A model generated the notes under the pieces. That model had not been told where the DNA came from, did not search any database, and saw only the letters and a program-made list of their open reading frames with translations. DNA of 64,000 bases, taken from NCBI RefSeq assembly GCF_035481675.1, contig NZ_JAYJJW010000001.1:310001-374000 (forward strand). Direction: 5' to 3'. Position 1 is the first letter of the stretch. Each line of letters begins with the position of its first letter. Both the position numbers and the translations under genes were made by a program. Positions 18,141-26,186 of this stretch are shown piece after piece. The stretch comes from Alteriqipengyuania_B sp035481675 (GTDB lineage: Bacteria; Pseudomonadota; Alphaproteobacteria; Sphingomonadales; Sphingomonadaceae).

Positions 18141-18308
18141 TCAGACCGAACCCATCCCGGTCGACGCCTTCGTCATCGTGGTGTTGAGCGAGCTGCCGAC
18201 CGAATTGAGTGCCGCCACCATGGCGATGGCGAGCAGGGCCACGATAAGCCCGTATTCGATGGCGGTCGCACCGCTTTCGTCTCGCATGATGTGCGTGATC
18301 GTTTGCAT
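18141..18308 (-). CDS. Flp-type IVb pilin, orphan
   Basis: 55 residues encoded on the minus strand: a short basic leader, then DESGATAIEYGLIVALLAIAM, the signature of Flp/Fap pilins: processing before a Glu-Tyr pair and a hydrophobic helix. GGAAGG lies 8 bases before the ATG. Flp pilins are assembled by Tad secretion machines for adhesion; no tad/cpa gene is in this window, so either the machine is elsewhere or the protein serves another purpose. Convergent with proB (21 bases between stops). Confidence 0.85.
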   Translation of the reverse strand: MQTITHIMRDESGATAIEYGLIVALLAIAMVAALNSVGSSLNTTMTKASTGMGSV

Positions 18309-18539
18309 GGTTGCAGCCTTCCGGCAAATTCGTGGCGGCCCCGGTGCAGGGCGCCTTCAGTCGATGCTCCCTCTGCGGGCATAAGGGTTTCCACGGAGTT
18401 GGGGGGCGTGGTTGAGAAGCGCGGTTTACGCCGGGTCAACCATGTTCCGCGGCGGGTTTGCGGGCCATGCCACACGGCGGTGGAACGCGGGCACAACTTC
18501 ACTTGGCGTTCAGGGGGCGGCTGGCTATACGGCGCGGCT

Positions 18540-19337
18540 ATGAGTTCACGCTTCACCGCCCGTTCGCTCGCGCTGGCCGCGCTGGTCCCCGCCACCCTGC
18601 TGACCGGCGCCTGCGCCACTGGCGGCGGCGCGTCGGACACCGCCTTCGTCGCGCGCGACGTGGAATCGCTCTACCGCGCCGCCAAGGACCGGCTCGACCG
18701 TGGCCAGTACGAAGTGGCCGCGCAGCTGTTCGACGAGGTGGAGCGCCAGCATCCCTATTCGCCCTGGGCCCGCCGCGCCCAGCTGATGAGCGCCTTCAGC
18801 TATTACGCCGACCAGGATTACGACAAGGCCGTGCAGGCCGCGCAGCGCTTCCTGACGATCCACCCGGGCAACAAGGACGCGCCTTACGCCTATTACCTGA
18901 TCGGCATGAGCTATTACGAGCAGATCAGCGATGTCGACCGCGACCAGTCGGTCACGCTGCAGGCGCTCAATTCCCTGCGCGAAGTCAGCCGCCGTTTCCC
19001 GAACACGGAGTACGCCGCCGACGCGCAGCTGAAGATCGACCTCGTCAACGATCACCTCGCCGGCAAGGAAATGGAGATCGGCCGCTTCTACCAGGACAGC
19101 GGCAAGTGGGTCGCCGCCAACATCCGCTTCCAGCGAGTGGTGGAACAGTACCAGACCACCAGCCACGCGCCCGAAGCGCTCTATCGCCTGGTCGAGACCA
19201 GCCTGGCGCTCGCGATTCCCGAACAGGCGCGCAATTATGCCGCCGTGCTCGGCGCGAACTATCCGGGCAGCGAATGGTACGAAAAGGCCTACGAACTGAT
19301 CGGCGACAAGGCCCCGGGCCAGCTCGCCACCCGCTGA
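18540..19337 (+). CDS. bamD: Outer-membrane assembly lipoprotein BamD
   Basis: 265 residues. Lipoprotein signal with LLTGAC (Cys ~22) for lipidation, followed by TPR-like repeats typical of BamD: ESLYRAAKDRLDRGQYEVAAQLFDEVERQHPYSPWA, YYADQDYDKAVQAAQRFLTIHPG and PNTEYAADA. BamD is an essential part of the BAM complex inserting beta-barrels into the outer membrane, such as the barrel at 7701. Start chosen at the ATG before SSRFTARS, giving a proper signal peptide; longer frames upstream are not supported. It lies 73 bases before recN. Confidence 0.95.
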   Translation: MSSRFTARSLALAALVPATLLTGACATGGGASDTAFVARDVESLYRAAKDRLDRGQYEVAAQLFDEVERQHPYSPWARRAQLMSAFSYYADQDYDKAVQAAQRFLTIHPGNKDAPYAYYLIGMSYYEQISDVDRDQSVTLQALNSLREVSRRFPNTEYAADAQLKIDLVNDHLAGKEMEIGRFYQDSGKWVAANIRFQRVVEQYQTTSHAPEALYRLVETSLALAIPEQARNYAAVLGANYPGSEWYEKAYELIGDKAPGQLATR

Positions 19338-19351
19338 CGCGCATTATCCGG

Positions 19352-19366
19352 GAACATCGCGGCAAC
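19352..19366 (+). promoter_or_regulatory. Possible SOS (LexA) box before recN, one mismatch
   Basis: GAAC-N7-CAAC, 45 bases before the recN start. The alphaproteobacterial LexA site is the direct repeat GAAC-N7-GAAC (GTTC-N7-GTTC on the other strand), so one base differs. recN is a common SOS gene, which raises the prior. Confidence 0.35.
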
Positions 19367-19410
19367 ATGCGCGTGACACGCGGCGGCGAATCCGGCTAGG
19401 CCCGCAGGCG

Positions 19411-21075
19411 ATGCTGACCACGCTCGCCATCCGCAACATCGTGCTGATCGACGCGCTCGAGCTGGAGTTCGCGCGCGGTCTCGGAGTGCTCACGGGGGAG
19501 ACGGGCGCGGGCAAGTCGATCCTGCTCGATGCGCTCGGCCTCGTCCTCGGCAACCGCGCGGAAACCGCGCTGGTCCGCGCGGGCGAAGAGCAGGCGAGCG
19601 TCACCGCGACTTTCGAATTCGCCGAACTGCCCGCCGCGATCCGCGAAGCCCTGTCCGATGCGGAGGTCGAGCTCGAACCGGGTGAACCGCTGATCGTGCG
19701 CCGCCGGGTCAAGGCAGACGGCGGTTCCAAGGCCTGGGTGAATGATCAGCCCGTCGGCGTTGCGCTGCTGCGCGAATTGTCGGGCGCGCTGGTCGAACTC
19801 CACGGCCAGCACGACGACCGCGGCCTGGTGAACCCGCGCGGCCACCGCGCCCTGCTCGACCGGTTCGCCGGGGCCGACGTGACGAAAGTGGCCAAGGCGT
19901 GGGACGGCTGGCAGGCAGCCCGTTCGAAACTTGTCGCCGCCCGCGCGGAGATCGAGCAGGCCAAGGCCGACGAAGATCTGCTGATCGCGCACCTGGCGGA
20001 ACTGACCGCGCTCGAACCGCAGCTTGGCGAGGAAGACGAGCTCGCCGGCACGCGCAGCGACATGCAGAAGGGCGAGAAACTGTCGGGCGATCTCGAGGAA
20101 CTGCGGCACGTGTTCCAGGGCTCGGACAGCGCGCTCCCCGCCCTGCGAAGCGCGGCGCGGCGGCTCGACCGGATCGCGCCAGAACACCCGCTGCTGGCCG
20201 AGGCGCTGGCGGCGCTCGACCGCGCGGTGATCGAGGCAGGGGAGGCGGAAGAAGCGCTGGAGCGCGCGGCCGAGGCGCTGACCCATGACCCCGCCGAACT
20301 CGACCGGATCGAAACGCGCCTGTTCGAACTGCGCGCGCTCGCCCGCAAGCATTCCTGCCAGGTGGACGACCTGCCCGCGAAGATGGTCGCCATGCGCGCC
20401 GCGCTCGATGCGATCGAGGGCGGCGAGGCGGGCGTGGCGGAACTGGAAGCGGCGGAACGCAGCGCGCACGAAACCTATCGCGGCGCGGCACAGGCGCTGC
20501 ACGATGCGCGGGTGAGGGCGGCCAAGACGCTCGACAAGGCCGTGGCAGGCGAGCTCGTGCCGCTGAAGCTGGATGCCGCGCGCTTCCGCACCGCCGTGGC
20601 GATGCTGCCCGAAGAGCGCTGGGGCCCGGGCGGCATGGACGGCGTCGAGTTCCTGATCGCGACCAATCCCGGCGCGGATTTCGCCCCGCTCGGCAAGATC
20701 GCCAGCGGCGGCGAACTGTCGCGCTTTATCCTCGCGCTGAAGGTCGCGCTGGCGGAGAAGGGCGGGGCGGCGACGGTGATCTTCGACGAGATCGACCGCG
20801 GCGTCGGCGGCGCGGTGGCGAGCGCCATCGGCGAGCGGCTGGCTCGCCTCGCTGCGGATGGGCAGCTGCTGGCGGTAACCCATTCACCGCAAGTCGCCGC
20901 GCGCGGGGGCACCCACTACCTCATCGCGAAATCCTCGCAGGGCACTGTCACCAAGACCAGTGTGGTCCGCCTCGACGAAGCCGGCCGCCAGGAGGAAATC
21001 GCCCGCATGCTGAGCGGCGCGGAAGTGACGCCCGAAGCGCGGGCACAAGCGGACAGGTTGCTGGAGGGCGTGTGA
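19411..21075 (+). CDS. recN: DNA repair ATPase RecN
   Basis: 554 residues, normal for RecN. SMC-like: Walker A GETGAGKS (29-36), central coiled-coil region (~155-370, rich in Glu/Ala/Leu), ABC signature SGGELSRFILAL (about 431-442) and Walker B IFDEID. RecN gathers and bridges broken DNA ends in double-strand break repair. The last 81 bases (20995-21075) recur at 21689-21769 with six differences, and its stop overlaps the GTG of the next small gene in GTGA. See the note on the recN-ligA interval. Confidence 0.97.
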   Translation: MLTTLAIRNIVLIDALELEFARGLGVLTGETGAGKSILLDALGLVLGNRAETALVRAGEEQASVTATFEFAELPAAIREALSDAEVELEPGEPLIVRRRVKADGGSKAWVNDQPVGVALLRELSGALVELHGQHDDRGLVNPRGHRALLDRFAGADVTKVAKAWDGWQAARSKLVAARAEIEQAKADEDLLIAHLAELTALEPQLGEEDELAGTRSDMQKGEKLSGDLEELRHVFQGSDSALPALRSAARRLDRIAPEHPLLAEALAALDRAVIEAGEAEEALERAAEALTHDPAELDRIETRLFELRALARKHSCQVDDLPAKMVAMRAALDAIEGGEAGVAELEAAERSAHETYRGAAQALHDARVRAAKTLDKAVAGELVPLKLDAARFRTAVAMLPEERWGPGGMDGVEFLIATNPGADFAPLGKIASGGELSRFILALKVALAEKGGAATVIFDEIDRGVGGAVASAIGERLARLAADGQLLAVTHSPQVAARGGTHYLIAKSSQGTVTKTSVVRLDEAGRQEEIARMLSGAEVTPEARAQADRLLEGV

Positions 21076-21491
21076 TCTCGGCTCGTGATATGGTCGTGGA
21101 GCTACGCGAAGTCGATGCACGTTTCGAAAGGGCATTCGTAACTTTCGTCACCGAGTGGGACGACGATCCCGACACGGCACGGGAGGGCCTCCCGTACTAT
21201 CTGTACTACGCAGAGATCGCCCGCATTATTGCGAATGACATTCGCACGGGAAACCGGGTGCGGTTGGCACCGATTATGGATCTAGTCGAAAAGCTGCACA
21301 TAGAGGGCGACGAAGCGGCTCGGGAAGGGGCGACGATTGGGCTCCTTGAGGGAATTCAGGCAAGTATGCTGCAAAGCAATACCGGTCTTCACATCGCTAA
21401 TATGTATCTCGGGCGGGAATCTGCTCGAGAATGGAAGAAATTGATCCATTTCTGGGATCACAAGCAGTCGGATGCACCTCGTGAAGGCTGA
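21072..21491 (+). CDS. Small protein of unknown function, cargo gene behind recN
   Basis: 139 residues, acidic, predicted mostly helical (EGLPYYLYYAEIARIIANDI, LVEKLHIEGDEAAREGATIGLLEGIQ). No signal peptide or membrane helix. The pattern of a helical domain ending in a conserved GLLEGIQ-like segment recalls small immunity-type DUF families, but I cannot name one safely. The GTG start shares GTGA with the recN stop, implying translational coupling, and the stop is followed 3 bases later by a copy of the nuclease 3' end. Base composition is more AT-rich than recN or ligA. Probably acquired. Confidence 0.75.
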   Translation: MISARDMVVELREVDARFERAFVTFVTEWDDDPDTAREGLPYYLYYAEIARIIANDIRTGNRVRLAPIMDLVEKLHIEGDEAAREGATIGLLEGIQASMLQSNTGLHIANMYLGRESAREWKKLIHFWDHKQSDAPREG

Positions 21492-21494
21492 CCT

Positions 21495-21606
21495 CACCGA
21501 AGCCGAGGCCATTCGCGCGGGCTATCGACGGGCGAAGAACTGACGCCGCTTTGCGCGCCCGCCACGCTGGGGCATAGGACGACCGAGTGGATTCGCCGGC
21601 GATGCC
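21495..21606 (+). repeat. 112-bp direct repeat, copy 1: nuclease 3' end and ligA start
   Basis: Matches 22849-22960 with three mismatches in 112 bases. Copy 2 covers the last codons of the nuclease (ending YRRAKN), the short intergenic gap and the first bases of ligA. Copy 1 therefore carries only a nuclease tail and a broken ligA head: a remnant, not a gene. Confidence 0.95.
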
Positions 21607-21688
21607 TTCGGGGCGCCCGTGCGTATCGGCGGGAGGGGGAGGTTTGATGCGCGTTTTGCGGTTGCCTGTCGAAGCGGAGGGGCAGGAC

Positions 21689-21769
21689 GAAATCGCCCTC
21701 ATGCTGAGCGGCGCGGGAGTGACGCCCGAGGCGCGGCCACAAGCGGACCGGTTGCTGGAGGGGGTGTGA
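21689..21769 (+). repeat. Duplicate of the recN 3' end
   Basis: 81 bases matching the end of recN (20995-21075) with six differences; weaker similarity reaches about 30 bases further upstream. The frame still encodes MLSGAGVTPEARPQADRLLEGV and the stop. It directly precedes a second small gene whose GTG again overlaps this copied stop. Pseudogene fragment. The ~80 bases between this and the preceding repeat (21607-21688) hold nothing recognised. Confidence 0.92.
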
Positions 21770-22089
21770 AGCCGGGCGGCAAGCCACTCGTTGCCGCCGG
21801 CAGGATAACCAGCGGAGCCCTCGGATGCATCGCTTGTATCGCTTTCATCCCGCTCGGCCTGTTGTGGCTCACGGTGTTTTCGCTGGCGATGGCAAGAGAT
21901 GCAGGATCACCCCTGACTGAGTGGATCATTTTTGCGTGGACCTCGTTTGCACTCGCGTTGGCGCCGATAAATGCCGTCGCGGGATTTGAAGCATGTGCGC
22001 GCCCCAGCAAGAAATTGCTTGTGTGGCTCTTTTCTTCTTCTGCGGTTATTGCGATCACCAGTCCGATTTGGTGGAGTGACTGGTTCTAG
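21766..22089 (+). CDS. Small membrane protein of unknown function, second cargo gene
   Basis: 107 residues with three hydrophobic segments (about 17-42, 52-72 and 83-102: GCIACIAFIPLGLLWLTVF, WIIFAWTSFALALAPINAV, LLVWLFSSSAVIAIT) and a short Gly/Lys-rich start. The GTG overlaps the stop of the recN-tail copy as GTGA, in the same way as the previous cargo gene behind the true recN. More AT-rich than its neighbours. No family recognised; inner-membrane location inferred. A 73-base gap separates it from the nuclease. Confidence 0.65.
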   Translation: MKPGGKPLVAAGRITSGALGCIACIAFIPLGLLWLTVFSLAMARDAGSPLTEWIIFAWTSFALALAPINAVAGFEACARPSKKLLVWLFSSSAVIAITSPIWWSDWF

Positions 22090-22162
22090 GTTTACGATCA
22101 GAACCTGTGATAAGTAGGTCGGGCAGAACGATCTGTTAAACACGCCGGGCCTAACCGAACCT

Positions 22163-22897
22163 ATGCGCAAACTGTTGTTTTTGGCCCTTTCGATAACTTC
22201 GCTCGGCATTGCGACTGCACCCGCATCCGCGCAGCAGATCGTCGGCATGCCGACTGTCATCGACGGGGATTCGCTCGAATTTGCGGGCACAGGCGTGCGC
22301 CTGCTCGGCATCGATGCGCCGGAGGCCAAGCAGAGCTGCATGCGGGACGGCGAGGTCTGGGCTTGCGGACTGGAAGCTGCCGCCTTCCTCGGCGAGTTCG
22401 TCAAGGGCCGCATGGTGAATTGCGAAACGCTTGATGTGGACCAGCATGGACGGTTCCTGTCGCAATGCCGCCTTGGCGATCTCGACCTGGCGCTCGTCAT
22501 GGTGGAGCAGGGCCTTGCGGTTGCGGCGGACAACGCGCCCGCGGAATATCTCGCCGCGCAGGCTTTGCGGCAGGAACACCGCATCGGTATCTGGGGCTCC
22601 GACTTCGAAATGCCGAAGGCCTGGCGCGAAGCCAATCCGGACCTCGTTCCCGTGCCGGCCCCGGCACCCGTCGCCGATGTGCCGCAACCTCGTGCCGGGG
22701 GAACCCCTGTCGCCCGCGACCTGACCCGCCGGTACACGAACCGCTTCGGCTGTGCGATCAAGGGCAACCGCAGCCGCCGCGGCGAGTGGATCTATCACCT
22801 GCCGGGACAGGAATATTACGACGTCACGCGCCCCGAAGAGTTGTTCTGCACCGAAGCCGAGGCCATTCGCGCGGGCTATCGACGGGCCAAGAACTGA
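22163..22897 (+). CDS. Secreted thermonuclease-like nuclease with C-terminal sunset domain
   Basis: 244 residues with signal peptide (cleavage at ASA-QQ). Staphylococcal-nuclease-like domain: VIDGDSLEFAGTGVRLLGIDAPE (about 30-52) and EQGLAVAAD; the catalytic arginine and acidic positions of the family are plausible at RLLGIDAPE. After a Pro/Ala linker, the last ~50 residues (AIKGNRSRRGEWIYHLPGQ, YYDVTRPEELFC) form a sunset domain, a small module often attached to secreted nucleases. Probably degrades extracellular or periplasmic DNA/RNA. Its 3' end forms one copy of a 112-bp repeat, and ligA starts 58 bases after its stop. Confidence 0.88.
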   Translation: MRKLLFLALSITSLGIATAPASAQQIVGMPTVIDGDSLEFAGTGVRLLGIDAPEAKQSCMRDGEVWACGLEAAAFLGEFVKGRMVNCETLDVDQHGRFLSQCRLGDLDLALVMVEQGLAVAADNAPAEYLAAQALRQEHRIGIWGSDFEMPKAWREANPDLVPVPAPAPVADVPQPRAGGTPVARDLTRRYTNRFGCAIKGNRSRRGEWIYHLPGQEYYDVTRPEELFCTEAEAIRAGYRRAKN

Positions 22898-22960
22898 CGC
22901 CGCTTTGCGCGCCCGCCACGCTGGGGCATAGGACGACCGAGAGGATTCGCCGCCGATGCC
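22849..22960 (+). repeat. 112-bp direct repeat, copy 2 at the nuclease-ligA junction
   Basis: Partner of 21495-21606. Contains the last codons of the nuclease, the intergenic bases and the ligA ATG, so this is the functional copy and the source of the other. Confidence 0.95.
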
Positions 22961-25031
22961 AGACAACCATGCCCCGACGACGAATGAAGCCGACGCCGCC
23001 AACGAGTTGATGCGCCTCGCAAAGCAGATTGCGCGGCATGATCGGCTGTATCATGCCGAGGACGCGCCGGAAATTACCGACCAGGAATACGATGCGCTGG
23101 TGCGGCGCAATGCGGAGCTGGAGGCGGCCTATCCGCATCTGATCCGCGCGGATTCGCCGAGCCGCAAGGTTGGGCACGCCGTCGCCGCCTCGCCACTGGG
23201 CAAGGTGACGCACGAGGTTCGCATGATGAGCCTCGACAATGCCTTTGCCGACGAAGAGGTCGCGGAGTTCGTTGCGCGGGTGCGGCGGTTCCTCTCGCTG
23301 GCCGGGGATGCCCCGCTCGCCTTCACGGCGGAAGACAAGATCGACGGCCTGTCCTGCTCGCTGCGTTACGAAGAGGGGCGGCTGGTGCGCGCCGCCACGC
23401 GCGGCGACGGGCAGGTGGGCGAGGACGTGACGCCCAATGTCGCGCATATCGCCGATATCCCGCAGGAACTCGCCGGCTCGGTCCCGGCCGTGTTCGAAAT
23501 CCGCGGGGAGGTCTACATGGCCAAGGCCGATTTCCTCGCGCTCAACGCGGCGCAGGCGGAGGCGGGGGAGAAGCTGTTCGCCAATCCCCGCAACGCCGCC
23601 GCAGGATCGCTGCGGCAGAAGGATGCGGGCGTCACGGCGAAGCGGCCCTTGCGGTTCTGGGCGCATGGCTGGGGCGCGGTCGAGGGCGAATTGCCGGGCG
23701 ATACGCAGTCCGCCGTGGTGGAGGCGATTGCGGCGATGGGCGTGCCGGTCTCGCCCCTGTTCACCACCTGCGAGACGCTGGAGCAGATGCTCGCCCATTA
23801 CGAGAAGATCGGCGCGCAACGCACTGACTTGCCATATGAAATCGACGGCGTCGTCTACAAGGTGGACCGGCTGGATTACCAGCAGCGGCTTGGTTTCGTC
23901 GCCAAGGCCCCGCGCTGGGCGATTGCGCGCAAGTTCCCGGCGGAGCAGGCGGAAACGACGCTGGAAAGCATCGACATCCAGGTCGGCCGCACGGGCAAGC
24001 TGACGCCCGTCGGCAGGCTCGCCCCGGTGCTGGTGGGCGGTGTGACGGTGACCAATGTCACGCTCCACAATCGCGATGAAATTCAGCGGCTTGGCGTTCG
24101 CCCCGGAGACCGCGTGGTAATCCAGCGCGCGGGCGACGTAATCCCGCAGGTCGTGCGGAACCTGACGCCGGACGCGAAGCGCGAGCCCTTCGCGTTCCCC
24201 GACCATTGCCCCGAATGCGGCAGCGAGGCGGTGAGCGAGGAAGGCGAGGTCGACGTGCGTTGCACAGGCGGTCTCATCTGTCCGGCGCAACGCACGGAAA
24301 GGCTGAAACATTTCGTCAGCCGCGGCGCGCTCGATATCGACGGGCTGGGCGAGAAGACCATCGACCAGTTCTTCGCGCTAGGCTGGCTGGAAAGCCCCGC
24401 GGACATCTTCCGCCTGAAGGACCGGCGGGAGGAAATCCTCGCGCTCGAAGGATGGCAGGACAAGTCTGTGGACAAGCTGTTGGCCAGTATCGAGGCGCGG
24501 CGCGAGCCCGAAGCGGCGCGGCTGCTCTTCGGCCTCGGCATCCGCCATGTCGGCGCGGTGACGGCGCGCGACCTGATGAAGCATTTTCACGCGCTTCCGG
24601 CCTTGCGCGACGCAGCGCAGCAAGCCCGCGCAGGCGACGAGGAAGCCGCTGCCTCGCTCACCGCCATCGACGGGATCGGGTCGGCGGTCGTGGAAGCGAT
24701 CGGCGATTTCTTCCACGAGGATCACAATGTCGCCGTGTGGGAAGACCTGCTGTCCGAAGTCAGTCCGCCGCGCTACGAGGTCGAGACGCGCGACAGCCCG
24801 GTCGCGGGCAAGACCGTGGTCTTCACCGGCAAGCTTGAGACGATGAGCCGCGACGAGGCGAAGGCGCAGGCGGAGCGGCTGGGCGCCAAGGCCAGCGGAT
24901 CGGTCAGCGCGAAGACCGACCTGCTCGTCGCCGGGCCGGGCGCGGGGAGCAAGCTCAAGAAGGCCGCGGAGCTCGGCATCGAGACCATCGACGAGGCCGG
25001 CTGGGCCGCCATCGTCGCGGCTGCGGGCTAG
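22956..25031 (+). CDS. ligA: NAD-dependent DNA ligase LigA
   Basis: 691 residues. Domains in order: Ia, with LAKQIARHDRLYHAEDAPEI; adenylation domain with the nucleophilic lysine in EDKIDGLS (about residue 127); OB fold (TPVGRLAPV); Cys4 zinc finger (CPECGS...CTGGLICPAQ, about 412-445); helix-hairpin-helix repeats (LDIDGLGEKT, GIRHVGAVTA); C-terminal BRCT (VAGKTVVFTGKLETMSR). It seals nicks during replication and repair. Follows recN and the nuclease on the same strand. Confidence 0.98.
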   Translation: MPDNHAPTTNEADAANELMRLAKQIARHDRLYHAEDAPEITDQEYDALVRRNAELEAAYPHLIRADSPSRKVGHAVAASPLGKVTHEVRMMSLDNAFADEEVAEFVARVRRFLSLAGDAPLAFTAEDKIDGLSCSLRYEEGRLVRAATRGDGQVGEDVTPNVAHIADIPQELAGSVPAVFEIRGEVYMAKADFLALNAAQAEAGEKLFANPRNAAAGSLRQKDAGVTAKRPLRFWAHGWGAVEGELPGDTQSAVVEAIAAMGVPVSPLFTTCETLEQMLAHYEKIGAQRTDLPYEIDGVVYKVDRLDYQQRLGFVAKAPRWAIARKFPAEQAETTLESIDIQVGRTGKLTPVGRLAPVLVGGVTVTNVTLHNRDEIQRLGVRPGDRVVIQRAGDVIPQVVRNLTPDAKREPFAFPDHCPECGSEAVSEEGEVDVRCTGGLICPAQRTERLKHFVSRGALDIDGLGEKTIDQFFALGWLESPADIFRLKDRREEILALEGWQDKSVDKLLASIEARREPEAARLLFGLGIRHVGAVTARDLMKHFHALPALRDAAQQARAGDEEAAASLTAIDGIGSAVVEAIGDFFHEDHNVAVWEDLLSEVSPPRYEVETRDSPVAGKTVVFTGKLETMSRDEAKAQAERLGAKASGSVSAKTDLLVAGPGAGSKLKKAAELGIETIDEAGWAAIVAAAG

Positions 25032-25085
25032 GCAATTGCCTGAAAAGATTTCGGAAACCCGCCTTCGCCCGCGCGTTCGCCTAGT

Positions 25086-26186
25086 GTGACAATTCCCGCC
25101 CGTTTCATCGTCCTGCTGTTCGCCGTGCTGGCTATTGCGGTCATCGTGGTGTCGCTTCCCGACCGCTCCGGCTTTCCGGTGACGGAGAAGCGCGAAAGGC
25201 GGGAGGAGCCGGCGCCGCCTGCCGAGCCCACGCCCGCCGAGCTTGCCCTGCAGGCGGAAGTCATCCGGCTTGGCAGCGAGTTTCCCGGCGAAACGGGGCT
25301 TGCGGTGCAGGAGGTCGCGACCGGCAAGACCTTCGCGCACGACGGGAAGGGCATCTATCCGCAGCAGAGCGTGAGCAAGCTGTGGGTCGCGATCGCCGCG
25401 CTGCACGAGGTCGACGAGGGGCGGCTGGAGCTTGCCGAAATGGTCACCCTGCGCCGCGACGACCTCACCGTCTTCCACCAGCCGATCCGCAATATCGTAA
25501 ACGCCCGCGGTGCCTTTGCGACCGACTATGCCGACCTAATCGAACGGGCGCTGACGCAGAGCGACAACACGGCAAACGACCGCATCCTGCGCCGCGTCGG
25601 CGGGCCGGAGGCGGTGCAGGCCTTTATCGACAAGGCGGAGCTGGCAGGCATCCGCTTCGGCACCGACGAGCGCACAAAGCAGAGCGCCATTGCGGGGCTG
25701 AAGTGGCGACAATCCTATTCGTACCGCGACTGGTTCTTCAAGGCGCGCGATGCCTTGCCGGACGACCTGCGGCGGCAGGCCTTCGAGGCCTACCTGGCCG
25801 AGCCGATCGACGGCGCGACCCCGCTCGGCCTTGCCGATGCGCTCGCCCGGCTTGCCCGCGGCGACTTGCTGTCCGAACCGTCGACCCGCCTGCTGCTGGC
25901 CACGCTGGAGCGCACCAAGAGCGGCCCCAACCGGCTGAAGGCCGGCGCGCCCGCCGGGTGGAGCGTCGCCCACAAGACCGGCACGGGGCAGGTCTTCGAC
26001 GGCGAGCACACCGGCTATAACGACGTCGCCATCCTCACCGCGCCGGACGGGCGGCAGTATGCCGTGGTGGCGATGATCCGACGGACCCGATCGTCCTATG
26101 CCGTGCGGATGGAGATGATGCAGGCCTTGAGCCGCGCCGTGGGCCAGTACCACGACGCGGCCTATGGGGCCGCCGCCGAACCCTAG
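25086..26186 (+). CDS. Class A beta-lactamase-like serine hydrolase, membrane-anchored or secreted
   Basis: 366 residues. An N-terminal hydrophobic helix (FIVLLFAVLAIAVIVVSL) is followed by a Pro/Glu-rich linker, then the fold: SVSK (the Ser-x-x-Lys nucleophile, about 98-101), SDN (about 159-161) and KTGTG (about 298-302). The omega-loop ExxLN carrying the deacylating glutamate of class A enzymes is not visible; instead there is an extra ~45-residue stretch (GLKWRQSYSYRDWFF). It may be a penicillin-binding or slowly deacylating protein rather than a true lactamase. GTG start with a weak ribosome binding site. Convergent with, and overlapping by 4 bases, the SDR gene. Confidence 0.85.
   Translation: MTIPARFIVLLFAVLAIAVIVVSLPDRSGFPVTEKRERREEPAPPAEPTPAELALQAEVIRLGSEFPGETGLAVQEVATGKTFAHDGKGIYPQQSVSKLWVAIAALHEVDEGRLELAEMVTLRRDDLTVFHQPIRNIVNARGAFATDYADLIERALTQSDNTANDRILRRVGGPEAVQAFIDKAELAGIRFGTDERTKQSAIAGLKWRQSYSYRDWFFKARDALPDDLRRQAFEAYLAEPIDGATPLGLADALARLARGDLLSEPSTRLLLATLERTKSGPNRLKAGAPAGWSVAHKTGTGQVFDGEHTGYNDVAILTAPDGRQYAVVAMIRRTRSSYAVRMEMMQALSRAVGQYHDAAYGAAAEP

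Noticed and set aside
21587..21769. Small frame encoding a RecN-like tail
   Set aside because: It is the copied 3' end of recN read with unrelated upstream codons, not an independent gene.
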